Source: Streptomyces sp. NBC_01351 (GTDB taxonomy: Bacteria > Actinomycetota > Actinomycetes > Streptomycetales > Streptomycetaceae). From it: a stretch of DNA of 64,000 bases. Below the pieces are notes generated by a model. That model did not search any database and was not told the DNA's origin. It saw only the letters and a list, made by a program, of their open reading frames with translations. Shown here piece by piece: positions 44,576 through 53,158 of this stretch. The stretch lies in the NCBI RefSeq assembly GCF_036237315.1, contig NZ_CP108356.1, forward strand, positions 3,778,501-3,842,500, in the 5' to 3' direction. The position numbers and the translations under genes were made by a program. Position 1 is the first letter of the stretch. Every line of letters begins with the position of its first letter.

Positions 44576-44782
44576 GGGAGCAGTTCCTCTCGCTCGGACG
44601 ACGACGCTCGGACGGACCCGTTCGGGTGGCGGGCATGCGGACGGGGGCGCGCGGGGCGCCCTGCTAAGGAGTGCAACCCGGATGGCGGTCCCCCGCATTC
44701 CGGGATGGTCCGGGATTCCGCAATTTTTCTTGCGGGAGGCACGGTTTTCCTGCGGCGCGGACCCTCCGCTTACCCTCGGCGC

Positions 44783-45625
44783 ATGGTCTCCCGCAACACC
44801 CCGTCCCCTTCCGCCAGCCGGTCTACCGGCCGCCCCGTGGGCTCGGTGACGCGCGGGACGACCAACCCGAACCGGTTGCGCCGCATGGACCGCTGGATCG
44901 CGGCCACCCACGGGGCCGCGCTGCGCCGGGCCGAAGCTCCGGTCGCGGTGGACCTCGGCTACGGGGCCGCGCCCTGGACGGCGGTCGAGCTGCTGGCGCG
45001 ACTGCGGGAGGCGGCGCCCCGGGTGCGGGTGGTCGGCATCGAGATCGAGCCGGCGCGGGTCGCGGGCGCGAAGCCGTACGAGCGGGAGGGGCTGAGCTTC
45101 CGGCACGGCGGCTTCGAGGTGCCGCTGGACGGCACGGCCGGGGATCCGGTGGGCCACGCGGCGCTGATCCGTGCGGCGAACGTGCTGCGCCAGTACGACG
45201 AGGAGCAGGTCGAGCAGGTGTGGGGGCGGCTGTGCGCGCGCCTCGCCCCGGGCGGGCTGCTGGTGGAGGGCACCTGCGACGAGATCGGGCGGCGGCACGT
45301 GTGGGTGGCGCTGGGCCCGGAGGGGCCGCGCACGGTGACGTTCGCGACGCGGCTGGGCTCCCTGGAGCGTCCCTCGGACCTCGCCGAGCGGCTGCCGAAG
45401 GCGCTGATCCACCGGAACGTGCCGGGTGAGCCGGTGCACGCGTTCCTGCGGGACTTCGACCGGGCGTGGGCGGCGGCGGCCCCGTACGCCTCCTACGGGG
45501 CGCGGCAGCGCTGGATCCGGACGGCGCGCGCCCTGGCGGGCGACTGGCCGCTGGCGGACGGTCCGGGGCGGTGGCGGCAGGGGGAACTGACGGTGCGCTG
45601 GGAGGCGCTGCGCCCGGTGGGGTGA
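44783..45625 (+). CDS. Class I SAM-dependent methyltransferase-like protein
   Basis: A 280-residue protein. The SAM-binding motif I is [20 protein letters not shown], followed by [20 protein letters not shown] and an acidic motif [18 protein letters not shown] and [20 protein letters not shown] fit later methyltransferase motifs. The N-terminal [13 protein letters not shown] segment is seen in actinobacterial proteins encoded next to mshA. The acceptor is unknown. The ATG at 44783 is used; residues before it in the frame are a shadow of mshA. Confidence 0.82.
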   Translation: MVSRNTPSPSASRSTGRPVGSVTRGTTNPNRLRRMDRWIAATHGAALRRAEAPVAVDLGYGAAPWTAVELLARLREAAPRVRVVGIEIEPARVAGAKPYEREGLSFRHGGFEVPLDGTAGDPVGHAALIRAANVLRQYDEEQVEQVWGRLCARLAPGGLLVEGTCDEIGRRHVWVALGPEGPRTVTFATRLGSLERPSDLAERLPKALIHRNVPGEPVHAFLRDFDRAWAAAAPYASYGARQRWIRTARALAGDWPLADGPGRWRQGELTVRWEALRPVG

Positions 45626-45835
45626 ATACGGCGGGCCGGGGAACCGGTGGCCCGAGTGGCCCGTTGAGTCGTGCGGGGTGGGGCGTTGAAATGGATCCGC
45701 GGGGCGGCCGGCTGACGGTCGTTCGGCCGGACCGGCGGCCATGGCGGCACGGGGCGGCCCAGGCGGCACGGGCAAGATCGGAAGACATCCACAAGGGTGT
45801 TGGATTTCATCTACTCGTGGCACCATCCCGGATGG

Positions 45836-45851
45836 CAGTAACAAGTTACTG
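45836..45851. promoter_or_regulatory. Palindrome upstream of the NlpC/P60 gene
   Basis: CAGTAAC-AA-GTTACTG is a perfect 7-bp dyad located 34 bases before the ATG at 45885. The rest of the 259-bp gap (45626-45884) shows no gene. Confidence 0.5.
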
Positions 45852-45884
45852 ATGGATAGTCAGTTAATGACGCCTGGGGGGACC

Positions 45885-46973
45885 ATGGGGGCCGTGAGGC
45901 AAAGGCGGGGCGCGAGCGCTCTCGTACTGCTCTGCGCGATGGCGATACTGACGGCGCCGGGCCTTGCGACGGGCACCGCCTACGCGGAACCGGCCGCGCC
46001 GGCGGCGCCGGCCGCCCCCGCGGCGCCGGAGCCGGGCGCCAAGTCCCTGGAGCAGGTCCACAAGGAGATAGAGGGCCTGTACCACCAGGCGGGCGCCGCC
46101 ACGGAGGCCTACAACCAGGCCGAGGCCGAGACCAAGGCCCAGTCGGACAAGATCGTCGAGCTGGCCAACCTGATCGTGGCCGGGCAGGCGCGGATCGACA
46201 CCCTCAAGAGCCGCGCCGGCGCCGCCGCCCGCGCCCAGTACCGCTCGGGCGGCCTGTCCCCCGGCGCGCAGCTGGCCTTGAGCGAGGACCCGGGCCAGTT
46301 CCTCGACGGGGCCAAGCGGTTGCGCCAGGGCGAGAAGGCCACCTCGGACATGCTCTCGGAACTGGACCGCACCCAGCACGACTTGCAGCGCTACGCGGCG
46401 GACGCGAGCGCGCGCTGGGCGATCCTGGAGGCCAACCGGGTCAAGCAGGAAGCCGCCAAGAAGGAGATCGAGGCGAAGATCAAGGCGGCGGAGGAACTGG
46501 AGAACAAGCTCCAGGCCGAGGAGAAGGCCCGGCTGATCCAGCTGGAGCAGGAAGCCCAGTACAAGGCGCAGACGGCGTGGCTGTCGACGGGCGCGATGAA
46601 GGACGTCAGCGGCACCGCGACGGACGCCGGACAGCGGGCCGTGCAGTTCGCCACCGCCCAGATCGGCAAGCCGTATGTCTGGGGCGCCGTGGGCCCGGGC
46701 TCGTACGACTGCTCGGGGCTGACCTCGCAGGCCTGGCGGGCGGCGGGCAAGGGCATCCCGCGCACCTCGCAGGAGCAGCTGCGGCTGCTGCCGAAGGTCG
46801 CGGTCAAGGACATGCGCCCGGGCGATCTGATCATCTACTTCGACGACGCGACCCACGTCGGGATGTACATCGGCGACGGCGCGATGGTCCACGCCCCGCG
46901 CCCCGGCCGCAACGTCACGATCGCGGGCGCGGGCTCCATGCCGATCAAGGCCGTGGTCCGGCCGGACGCGTAG
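45885..46973 (+). CDS. Secreted NlpC/P60 peptidoglycan endopeptidase (RipA-like)
   Basis: A 362-residue exported hydrolase. The signal peptide (ALVLLCAMAILTAPGLATG, cleavage near AYAE) is followed by an Ala/Pro linker and a long coiled coil (about residues 50-220; SLEQVHKEIEGLYHQAGAAT, KKEIEAKIKAAEELENKLQA). The C-terminal NlpC/P60 domain has catalytic Cys in GSYDCSGLTSQAW and His in FDDATHVGMYIGDGAMVHAP. It cleaves D-Glu-DAP type bonds by family analogy. The coiled coil probably inhibits or docks the enzyme. GGGGGGACC precedes the ATG; an in-frame ATG at 45867 is an alternative. Confidence 0.92.
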   Translation: MGAVRQRRGASALVLLCAMAILTAPGLATGTAYAEPAAPAAPAAPAAPEPGAKSLEQVHKEIEGLYHQAGAATEAYNQAEAETKAQSDKIVELANLIVAGQARIDTLKSRAGAAARAQYRSGGLSPGAQLALSEDPGQFLDGAKRLRQGEKATSDMLSELDRTQHDLQRYAADASARWAILEANRVKQEAAKKEIEAKIKAAEELENKLQAEEKARLIQLEQEAQYKAQTAWLSTGAMKDVSGTATDAGQRAVQFATAQIGKPYVWGAVGPGSYDCSGLTSQAWRAAGKGIPRTSQEQLRLLPKVAVKDMRPGDLIIYFDDATHVGMYIGDGAMVHAPRPGRNVTIAGAGSMPIKAVVRPDA

Positions 46974-47020
46974 CCCCTGCGGGGTTGCTCGGCGTGTGGG
47001 TCGGGGTCCTGGGTGCGGCG

Positions 47021-47125
47021 CCGCTGCCGGGGCTCCGCCCCGGACCCTCTCCCCCAGCTACCGCTGGGAGGTGCCCCCACCAGACTCCGTCCGGGGGGAC
47101 CCCCACGCCTCAAACGCCGGCGAGG
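47021..47125 (-). repeat. Structured intergenic repeat, copy 3 (full length, inverted)
   Basis: The reverse complement matches 15036-15145 over about 100 bp with only a few differences near the ends. It contains the same three hairpins. It lies between the NlpC/P60 and SpoIIE-type genes, in a 390-bp gap (46974-47363) whose remaining 240 bp (47126-47363) presumably hold the downstream promoter. Confidence 0.85.
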
Positions 47126-47363
47126 CTGGTTCTTCCCCGGGATCTGGCCTGGCAGGCAACCGTTCGGCCGCCCTTTGCGTCTCGCCAGGCGGGACGGAAC
47201 ATGGCCCCGCCGTGACGTTTGTCATCCAGTTGGGCCGAATTTCCCCCGCGATAACGGCATATGCCGGAGGCCCTGATCCACAGCGGCATTCCGCTTGCCC
47301 GGCCCGGCCGCTAGGGTCTGCCGGACGAGCGCACCCTCGGGGGGAGGGAAGGAACCGGAGACG

Positions 47364-48704
47364 ATGCCCGTACCCGTACCGCGGCAGAGGGACACCCCGG
47401 CCACGGAGAGCGGTCAGGCCGTTCTGAACGGCGCGGCGGCACCCGCTGCCGCACCCGCCGCCACCGGCGTCGCACAGGCGACCCCGCACACCACCCCGCA
47501 CACGACTCCGCTGACCCTCCTCGTCATCGAGGACGACCCGGCCGGCGGGCTCACGGTCCCCGAGATCCTCGACGCCGACGGGCACCGCATCCGGCTCCGC
47601 AGCGCCCGCAACCTCGTCGAGGCCGAGCGGCTGCTCACGCCCGACGTGCACTGCATCCTGCTCGACCTGTCCCTCCCGGAGACGGGCACCCGCGCGCCCG
47701 CCGCGAACGGCGCCGCCACCGTGGCCGTCGACCGGCTGACGACCCTCCGCCAGGTGCTCCGCCTCGCCCCCCGGCACGCCGTGCTCGTCCTCACCTCCGA
47801 GGCGGACGCCGAGCGCGCCGCCGAGGCCGTCCGGGTCGGCGCCCAGGACTTCCTCTTCCGCGACGAGCTGGACGGCCGACTGCTGAGCCGCGCCATCCGC
47901 TACGCGGTGGAGAGAAAACGGGCGGACATCGCCCAGTACAAGCTCGCAGAATCGAAACTGCGCGCCCAGGAGAACGCCCGCCTGGAGCGCGGCCTGCTGC
48001 CCACGCCCCTCCTCGAAGGCTCCGACCTCCGCTTCGCCGCCCGCTACCGCCCCGGCCGCAGCCGGGCCCTGCTCGGCGGCGACTTCTACGACACCGTCCG
48101 CACCCCGGACGGCACCGTCCACGCCATGATCGGAGACGTCTGCGGCCACGGCCCCGACGAAGCCGCCCTCGGCGTCGAGCTCCGCATCGCGTGGCGCGCC
48201 CTGACCCTGGCCGGGCTGTGCGGCGACGACCTGCTGGCCACCCTCCAGGAGGTCCTGGAGGTGGAGCGCCCCTGCGAGGAGATCTTCGCGACGCTCTGCA
48301 CCGTCGACATCTCCCCGGACGGCCGCCGCGCGGGCCTCTGCCTGGCCGGCCACCCGGCGCCGCTGATCTCCAGGCCGGGCCGACCCGCGCGCCTGCTCCC
48401 GTACGAGAACAGCGGCCCGGCACTCGGACTGCTGCCGCGCGCCCGCTGGCCCCGCCGGCAGGTCGAGCTCGGCGGCACGTGGAGCCTGATGCTCTACACG
48501 GACGGCCTGATCGAGGGCAAAATCGGCGAGGGCAAGGAGCGCCTCGGCCAGGACGGCATGGTCGAGATGATCAACCGGCACCTGGACCGCGGCCTGAGCG
48601 GCGAGGGCCTGCTGGAGGCCTCCGTCACCGAGGCCCGCCGGCTCAACGGCGGCGAGCTCACCGACGACGTGGCCGTGGTCCTGCTCTCACGCGCCGAGGG
48701 CTGA
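47364..48704 (+). CDS. Response regulator-PP2C (SpoIIE-type) phosphatase
   Basis: A 446-residue two-domain protein. After an Ala/Thr-rich leader of about 50 residues comes a receiver (LTLLVIEDDPAGGLTVPEIL, phospho-Asp in CILLDLSLPETG, VLTSEADAERAAEAVRVGAQ). A coiled linker leads to a PPM/SpoIIE domain (ARLERGLLPTPLL, LLGGDFYDTVRTPDGTVHAM, IGDVCGHGPDEAALGVELR, MLYTDGLIEGK, LTDDVAVVLLSR). The metal-binding Asp residues are present. Such phosphatases act on anti-sigma-factor antagonists. GGAGACG precedes the ATG. No partner kinase is adjacent. Confidence 0.92.
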   Translation: MPVPVPRQRDTPATESGQAVLNGAAAPAAAPAATGVAQATPHTTPHTTPLTLLVIEDDPAGGLTVPEILDADGHRIRLRSARNLVEAERLLTPDVHCILLDLSLPETGTRAPAANGAATVAVDRLTTLRQVLRLAPRHAVLVLTSEADAERAAEAVRVGAQDFLFRDELDGRLLSRAIRYAVERKRADIAQYKLAESKLRAQENARLERGLLPTPLLEGSDLRFAARYRPGRSRALLGGDFYDTVRTPDGTVHAMIGDVCGHGPDEAALGVELRIAWRALTLAGLCGDDLLATLQEVLEVERPCEEIFATLCTVDISPDGRRAGLCLAGHPAPLISRPGRPARLLPYENSGPALGLLPRARWPRRQVELGGTWSLMLYTDGLIEGKIGEGKERLGQDGMVEMINRHLDRGLSGEGLLEASVTEARRLNGGELTDDVAVVLLSRAEG

Positions 48705-48760
48705 CGGGCTGGTGGGCTGACGGGCGCTTGACCGCCCGCGGCGGGCTACCGCGCGGCGGA

Positions 48761-49099
48761 CTACCGCCCGCCGTTGTAGGGCCCGTACGGCCCGTCGCTG
48801 CTGCTGCCACCGCTGCGCCGGCCGCCGCCCGAGACCTGCTTGAGGGCGGGACGGACGTCGACGAAGAACACGATGGTCGCGACCAGGCCCGCGATCTGCA
48901 GGAACAGCATCCCGAGGAAGGCGTCCACGACGACGGTGATGCCGAGGATGACCAGCCAGAAGGTCTTGGTCTGCTTCCCGGCGGCCCGATAGGCGTCCTC
49001 GCGCGCCGTCAGCGCGACCACGAAGGCCACGACGGCGAGTACCAGCATGGCGAACCCGAGCAACGGGAGCACCCCGTTATCGAAGCCGTTCATCAGCAT
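48761..49099 (-). CDS. DUF2516 small membrane protein
   Basis: A 112-residue protein with three hydrophobic segments (LPLLGFAMLVLAVVAFVVAL, FWLVILGITVVVDAFLGML, IAGLVATIVFFVDVRPAL) and a Gly/Ser-rich tail. It matches the DUF2516 pattern. It follows the HBHA-like gene, the same order as Rv0475-Rv0476 in Mycobacterium tuberculosis, so a joint envelope role is plausible. An internal ATG two codons in is an alternative start. Confidence 0.85.
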   Translation of the reverse strand: MLMNGFDNGVLPLLGFAMLVLAVVAFVVALTAREDAYRAAGKQTKTFWLVILGITVVVDAFLGMLFLQIAGLVATIVFFVDVRPALKQVSGGGRRSGGSSSDGPYGPYNGGR

Positions 49100-49224
49100 C
49101 GCGCGACCGCCTTCTCATGCGTCTTCCCTGTGCCTGTGCTTTCCACGCTACCGGCACGGGCGCCCTCGTGAACCACAACGGGCCGGACACCCTCCAGGTG
49201 CCCGGCCCGTCGCACTCATAAGCC

Positions 49225-49788
49225 TCAGCTCTCCTCGGCCGGAGCGGCCGCGGCCTTCTTCGACGCGCTCTTGCGCGCGGTGGTCTTCCTGGGCGCGGCC
49301 TCGGCCACCGGCTCCGACGCCGCTTCCGGCGCCGCCTCGGGCTCGGGCTCGACGGCCACGGCGATGTCGACGATCTCCTCGGAGACCTCGCCGCGCCAGG
49401 CACGCACGGTCTGCTCACCGTGCTCGGCGACCTTGTCGTACGTCTCCTTGGCGCGCACGGCGTACTCCGCGGCGACGCCGACCCCGCGCAGCGCCAGGTC
49501 CTGGGCGGTCTCGCCGAGCTTCTTCGGGTCGATCGCGCCGAGCACCTCGGCGACCTTGGCGGTGACCGCCTCCTGCGCCTCCTTGGCCGCTTCCCTGGCC
49601 TTCTCCTGCACGACCTTCGGGTCGGTGTTCTTCACGGCCTCGATGCGCGCGGGGGCCTCGGCGCGCAGCTGCTCGATGAGCCCCGGCACCTTCCTGGCCT
49701 GCTGCACGGCGAGGTCGGCGGTGCCGGCGGCGAAGTAGAGCGGGGTGGGGTCGGTGAGGGTCTTCTTCAGGTCATCGGCGATGGCCAT
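49225..49788 (-). CDS. HBHA-like helical protein with Lys/Ala-rich tail
   Basis: A 187-residue protein. It starts MAIADDLKKTLTDPTPLYFA and AGTADLAVQQARKVPGLIEQ, then continuous amphipathic helix with heptads (KVVQEKAREAAKEAQEAVTA, AEYAVRAKETYDKVAEHGEQ). An acidic Glu/Pro/Ala linker and a basic Lys/Ala tail (RKTTARKSASKKAAAAP) close it. This is the layout of mycobacterial heparin-binding haemagglutinin. It sits between an XRE regulator and a DUF2516 gene exactly as hbhA does. An adhesin or envelope-lipid role is by analogy only. The ATG at 49788 is used, with GGAGGACC upstream. Confidence 0.82.
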   Translation of the reverse strand: MAIADDLKKTLTDPTPLYFAAGTADLAVQQARKVPGLIEQLRAEAPARIEAVKNTDPKVVQEKAREAAKEAQEAVTAKVAEVLGAIDPKKLGETAQDLALRGVGVAAEYAVRAKETYDKVAEHGEQTVRAWRGEVSEEIVDIAVAVEPEPEAAPEAASEPVAEAAPRKTTARKSASKKAAAAPAEES

Positions 49789-49805
49789 GTGCGGGTCCTC
49801 CCGGA

Positions 49806-50240
49806 TCAAGTTCGGTTCGTCTTCGACGGCGTCTCGCCGGCGGGTCCTTCGGGCGTGTCCGGCGTGTCTGGCGTGCCGGGCACCTCGGGCGCATCGAGCG
49901 CGTTCTCCTTGCGGAACGACTCGTAGACCTGGAGCAGCACCTGCTTCTGCCGCTCGTTGATGAGCGGGTCGGCGAGGATGACGGCCCGCGTCTCCACCTC
50001 GTCGCGGTCCCGCTCGTCCAGGATCCCGGCCTGCACGTACAGCGTCTCCGCGGAGATCCGCAGCGCCTTGGCCAGCTGCTGCAGGATGTCCGCGCTCGGC
50101 TTGCGCAGCCCGCGCTCGATCTGACTCAGGTACGGATTCGACACCCCCGCCGCGTCGGCGAGCTGCCGCAGCGAAAGCTGGGCCTGCCGACGCTGCTCAC
50201 GGAGGTATTCGCCGAGGTTTCCGACGTTGAGCGATGCCAT
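49806..50240 (-). CDS. XRE-family transcriptional regulator
   Basis: A 144-residue protein with an N-terminal HTH (LGEYLREQRRQAQLSLRQLA, DAAGVSNPYLSQIERGLRKP) and a helical C-terminus (RAVILADPLINERQKQVLLQ), ending in a Pro/Thr tail. The ATG at 50240 is chosen; the longer frame covers the operator. A perfect 20-bp palindrome lies 29 bases upstream, probably an autoregulatory site. The HBHA-like gene follows after 17 bases on the same strand, so the regulator likely controls that operon. The M. tuberculosis counterpart in this order is Rv0474. Confidence 0.88.
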   Translation of the reverse strand: MASLNVGNLGEYLREQRRQAQLSLRQLADAAGVSNPYLSQIERGLRKPSADILQQLAKALRISAETLYVQAGILDERDRDEVETRAVILADPLINERQKQVLLQVYESFRKENALDAPEVPGTPDTPDTPEGPAGETPSKTNRT

Positions 50241-50269
50241 GCCCCGATCCTGCCGCACCTTGCTAACTT

Positions 50270-50289
50270 TTGCAAGCAGCTGCTTGCAA
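50270..50289. promoter_or_regulatory. Perfect 20-bp palindromic operator upstream of the XRE regulator
   Basis: TTGCAAGCAGCTGCTTGCAA is self-complementary over all 20 bases. It is preceded by CTTGC at 50259-50263. Position relative to the start at 50240 suits autorepression. Confidence 0.75.
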
Positions 50290-50369
50290 GAGCTCCCACC
50301 TACGACGGGGCCCCCGCAGTCGACGGTGATCGACGGCGGGGGCACGGGGTCTGCGGGGCCTCCGGAGCC

Positions 50370-51665
50370 CTACTTGTAGATGCGCAGCACCCGGCTGACG
50401 TCACGGACGTGGCCCAGCCCGCGCAGCTCCTCGAGCGCGCCGTGCAGGGCGCGCTCGGTCGCCGGGAAGGTGACGAAGACGACCCGCGCGTGCGATTCCG
50501 AGCCGTGCTGGTCGACCTTTCGGATCGAGACGCCGTGCCGCGCGAAAACGCCCGTCACCTGGGACAGGACGCCCGGCGCTTCGTCGACCACGGTGCGGAT
50601 GTAGAAGGAGTGCCGGAGGTCCTGCGTGGGCCGCAGCACCGCGGGGGTGCCGACGGGGACGCGGCGGTGCGTGCCGCGGACCAGGTGGTCGGCCGCGGCG
50701 ACGACGTCACCCAGGATGGACGACGCCGACGGGCGGGGCCCGGCGCCGTGGCCGTAGAACATGAGCTCCCCGGCGGCGGAGGTGGTGACGAACACCGCGT
50801 TGAAGCTGTCGCGGACGCTCGCCAGCGGGTGGTCGCGTTCGATGAGGGCAGGGAACACCTGCGCCCCGATCTCCTCGCTTCCCTCCGGGCCGTCGGCGAA
50901 CCGCTCGGCCACGGCGAGGAGCTTGATGTCGAACCCGAACTGCGCGGCCAGTTCGAAGTCTTCGAGTTCGAGACCGACGATCCCCTCCCGGTCGACGTCG
51001 TCGGCGACGACGGACCGGTTGAAGGCCAGCGACGCGAGGATCGCGAGCTTGGACGCCGCGTCGTGGCCCTCGATGTCGGCGGTCGCGTCGGGCTCGGCCA
51101 GCCCGAGTTCCTGAGCGTTCGCCAGGGCCTCCTCGAAGCTCAGGCCGTCGCCCATCATGCGGGTGAGCATGAAGTTGGTCGTGCCGTTCACGATGCCGGC
51201 GACTCGGGTCACCTCCTCGCCGAGCAGCGACTCCCGGATGGGCCGCAGGATCGGCACCGCGGCCACGGCCGCGGCCTCGAAGAAGAGGTCGACCCCCGCC
51301 CGGTCGGCCACGGCGAACAGCTCGGGGCCGGCGCTGCCGATGAGCTGCTTGTTGGCGGTCACGACCGGCTTGCCGGCCTCCAGCGCCGTCGTGATCAGCT
51401 CGCCGACCGGCGTCGTGCCGCCGATGAGCTCGACGACGATGTCGACGTCCTCCCCCTTGACGACGTCGAGGGGGTCTCCCGTGAACAGATCCGCGTCCAG
51501 TTTCGGCGAGCGCGGTTTATCCGGATTGCGCACCGCGATACGCACCAGATCGAGGGAAATTCCCGTCACGGCCTCGATCGACGCACGCCGTTCGACGAGC
51601 AACTCGGCGAAAGCCTCACCGACGGTTCCGCACCCCAGCAGCCCAATTTTGACATGGTTTACCAT
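50370..51665 (-). CDS. hom: Homoserine dehydrogenase, cluster-associated copy
   Basis: A 431-residue enzyme. The NAD(P) motif is VKIGLLGCGTVGEAFAELL. The catalytic domain has VVTANKQLIGSAGPELFAVA, FEAAAVAAVPILRPIRESLL, GIVNGTTNFMLTRMMGDGLS and EPDATADIEGHDAASKLAIL with the catalytic lysine. A C-terminal ACT domain is present (HSFYIRTVVDEAPGVLSQVT), so threonine feedback is possible. In Streptomyces the housekeeping gene is normally next to thrC and thrB. Here hom stands alone at the end of a biosynthetic cluster, behind a terminator and so probably with its own promoter. It could supply homoserine or act as a drug-resistant target copy. AGGA lies eight bases before the ATG. Confidence 0.9.
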   Translation of the reverse strand: MVNHVKIGLLGCGTVGEAFAELLVERRASIEAVTGISLDLVRIAVRNPDKPRSPKLDADLFTGDPLDVVKGEDVDIVVELIGGTTPVGELITTALEAGKPVVTANKQLIGSAGPELFAVADRAGVDLFFEAAAVAAVPILRPIRESLLGEEVTRVAGIVNGTTNFMLTRMMGDGLSFEEALANAQELGLAEPDATADIEGHDAASKLAILASLAFNRSVVADDVDREGIVGLELEDFELAAQFGFDIKLLAVAERFADGPEGSEEIGAQVFPALIERDHPLASVRDSFNAVFVTTSAAGELMFYGHGAGPRPSASSILGDVVAAADHLVRGTHRRVPVGTPAVLRPTQDLRHSFYIRTVVDEAPGVLSQVTGVFARHGVSIRKVDQHGSESHARVVFVTFPATERALHGALEELRGLGHVRDVSRVLRIYK

Positions 51666-51751
51666 GGGGAAAATCCTACATGCCCGGGCCGTACGCCAGA
51701 TGGAATACCGGCGATTTCTCAGAGTGCGAGACGGCGCCCCGATCGGCAACT

Positions 51752-51799
51752 CGTTCCGCCGAAGACGCCCCCTTTCCCGGGGACGTCTTCGGCGGAACG
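51752..51799 (-). terminator. Terminator between the flavin reductase gene and hom
   Basis: CGTTCCGCCGAAGACG (51752-51767) pairs perfectly with CGTCTTCGGCGGAACG (51784-51799) around a 16-nt loop that can itself pair CCCC with GGGG. It lies in the 139-bp gap and separates hom from the biosynthetic operon. Confidence 0.85.
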
Positions 51800-51804
51800 G
51801 ACCA

Positions 51805-52347
51805 CTACGCGGGCCTTCGGGGAGCCCCCACCAGGAGAGAGGGGTCGCGGTACGGAAGATGGGTTCCGAAACTGCGTCGGTGGTAGACCAGCGGCGCCTT
51901 GTCCCCGGTCGATTCCGCGGCGTCGACGCGGCCGAGGACGATGACGTGGTCGCCACCGTCGACCAGGTCGTCCACGGTCGAGGCGACCCAGGCCGACGCC
52001 TGCGAAATACGCGGGAGACCTGCGTCGATGCTCCAACTCGTCCCGTAGAACTTGTCGATGCCGCCCTTGGCCGCGAACGCCATCGCCAGGTCGTCCTGGT
52101 CGGCGCCGAGCACGTTGAGTCCAAAACGCCCGGACTCGCGAATCATGTCGAGCGTCCGCGACCTCCTGTCGAGGGCGATCAGCACCATCGCGGGATCGAT
52201 CGAAAGCGAGGTGAACGCGCTGACGGTCGCCCCGAAAGGCTGACCGTCGTCGGACATGCCCGTCACGATCGACACGGGTGTGGCGACGCAGGACATGGCC
52301 TCCTTGAACATGCCCTGCAATGTGGACTCGGTTTCAGTGGTTTTCAT
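51805..52347 (-). CDS. Flavin reductase of the gene cluster
   Basis: A 180-residue flavin reductase-domain protein: FKEAMSCVATPVSIVTGMSD, FGATVSAFTSLSIDPAMVLI, SRTLDMIRESGRFGLNVLGA and a final LVYHRRSFGTHLP. This is the HpaC/ActVB-like group that supplies reduced FMN or FAD to a separate monooxygenase. The luciferase-like monooxygenase in the same operon is the obvious partner. The ATG at 52347 lies inside the end of the preceding gene (14-base overlap) with GGAAGGA upstream. Confidence 0.9.
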   Translation of the reverse strand: MKTTETESTLQGMFKEAMSCVATPVSIVTGMSDDGQPFGATVSAFTSLSIDPAMVLIALDRRSRTLDMIRESGRFGLNVLGADQDDLAMAFAAKGGIDKFYGTSWSIDAGLPRISQASAWVASTVDDLVDGGDHVIVLGRVDAAESTGDKAPLVYHRRSFGTHLPYRDPSLLVGAPRRPA

Positions 52348-53158
52348 CGTCGCTTCCTTCCCGACATGCCCGACGGTCCCCCGTATGCACAAATGCCTCG
52401 TCCGTCGGACTCATTTCAAGACCGAAACCCAGACCCGGTATTTCCTCGAAAAACCACGACCTGAGGAGTTCGCGATATTCGATGGAATCGAATACCTCCT
52501 CCAGGGCCTCGTCCACGGCACGGACGAGCTCCTTGTCCTCGTGCCGCATCATGAATCCGTAGAACTCTCCGCCCAGCCGCACGTCGAGCAGCCTGAGGTC
52601 CGCGCGCGCCGCGCCGCCCTGCAGGAGGGTCCTGAGGATCACCTCGTCCGCGACCATGGCGCCGATGTTCCGATCTCCGAGGAACGCTTCCCAGGCGGCG
52701 CCGATGGACGGCACCCCGACGAAGGCGTACTCGAAGCCGACGTCGTCCCTGCCCTCCAGCGCGGCCTGGCTCGTCGAGCCCTGGATGCCGACCACGCGCA
52801 GCGCCCCCGACGGCGACGGGTACGCCTCCGCCTTCACCACGATGCGGTGAGAGGTGCGGAAGATCGGCCGGCTGAAGGCGTGGCGGGCCTGCCGCGCCTC
52901 CGTGATCGTCGTCGATCCGCACTCGATGTCGATGAGGCCGTCGGCGAGCTGCCCCTCCCTCGTGGAGGAGGTCACCTCGACCGCCTCCAGCGGGGGAACC
53001 CGGTCCGCACCGCCGAAGACCCTGGCGAGGACCAGGTGCGCCAGGTCGACGGAATAGCCGACGGGCCGGAAGTCCCCGGTCGGCGCGTACGAGAACGGCG
53101 GGGTGTTCCGTTGAAGACCCACGCGGATACTCGCGCTGTCACGAGCGCTACTGAACAA
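52334..53158 (-). CDS. Family 3 solute-binding-like protein without signal peptide
   Basis: A 274-residue protein with the family 3 amino-acid-binding fold: SIRVGLQRNTPPFSYAPTGD, RPVGYSVDLAHLVLARVFGG, LIDIECGSTTITEARQARHA, VVGIQGSTSQAALE, GAMVADEVILRTLLQGGA. Unlike true ABC receptors it has no signal peptide or lipobox. The likely TTG start at 53158 overlaps the thioesterase stop by 11 bases and no permease or ATPase is nearby. A cytoplasmic enzyme or sensor built on this fold, as in cyclohexadienyl dehydratases, is an alternative to transport. The start is uncertain. Confidence 0.78.
   Translation of the reverse strand: MFSSARDSASIRVGLQRNTPPFSYAPTGDFRPVGYSVDLAHLVLARVFGGADRVPPLEAVEVTSSTREGQLADGLIDIECGSTTITEARQARHAFSRPIFRTSHRIVVKAEAYPSPSGALRVVGIQGSTSQAALEGRDDVGFEYAFVGVPSIGAAWEAFLGDRNIGAMVADEVILRTLLQGGAARADLRLLDVRLGGEFYGFMMRHEDKELVRAVDEALEEVFDSIEYRELLRSWFFEEIPGLGFGLEMSPTDEAFVHTGDRRACREGSDDENH

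Noticed and set aside
43190..45844. Single 884-codon minus-strand ORF covering mshA and beyond
   Set aside because: Only the 3-prime part is MshA; the rest is antisense to the methyltransferase gene with no domain.
45626..45884. c-di-AMP (ydaO-type) riboswitch upstream of the NlpC/P60 gene
   Set aside because: The leader is short and I could not find the conserved core; only a small palindrome is present.
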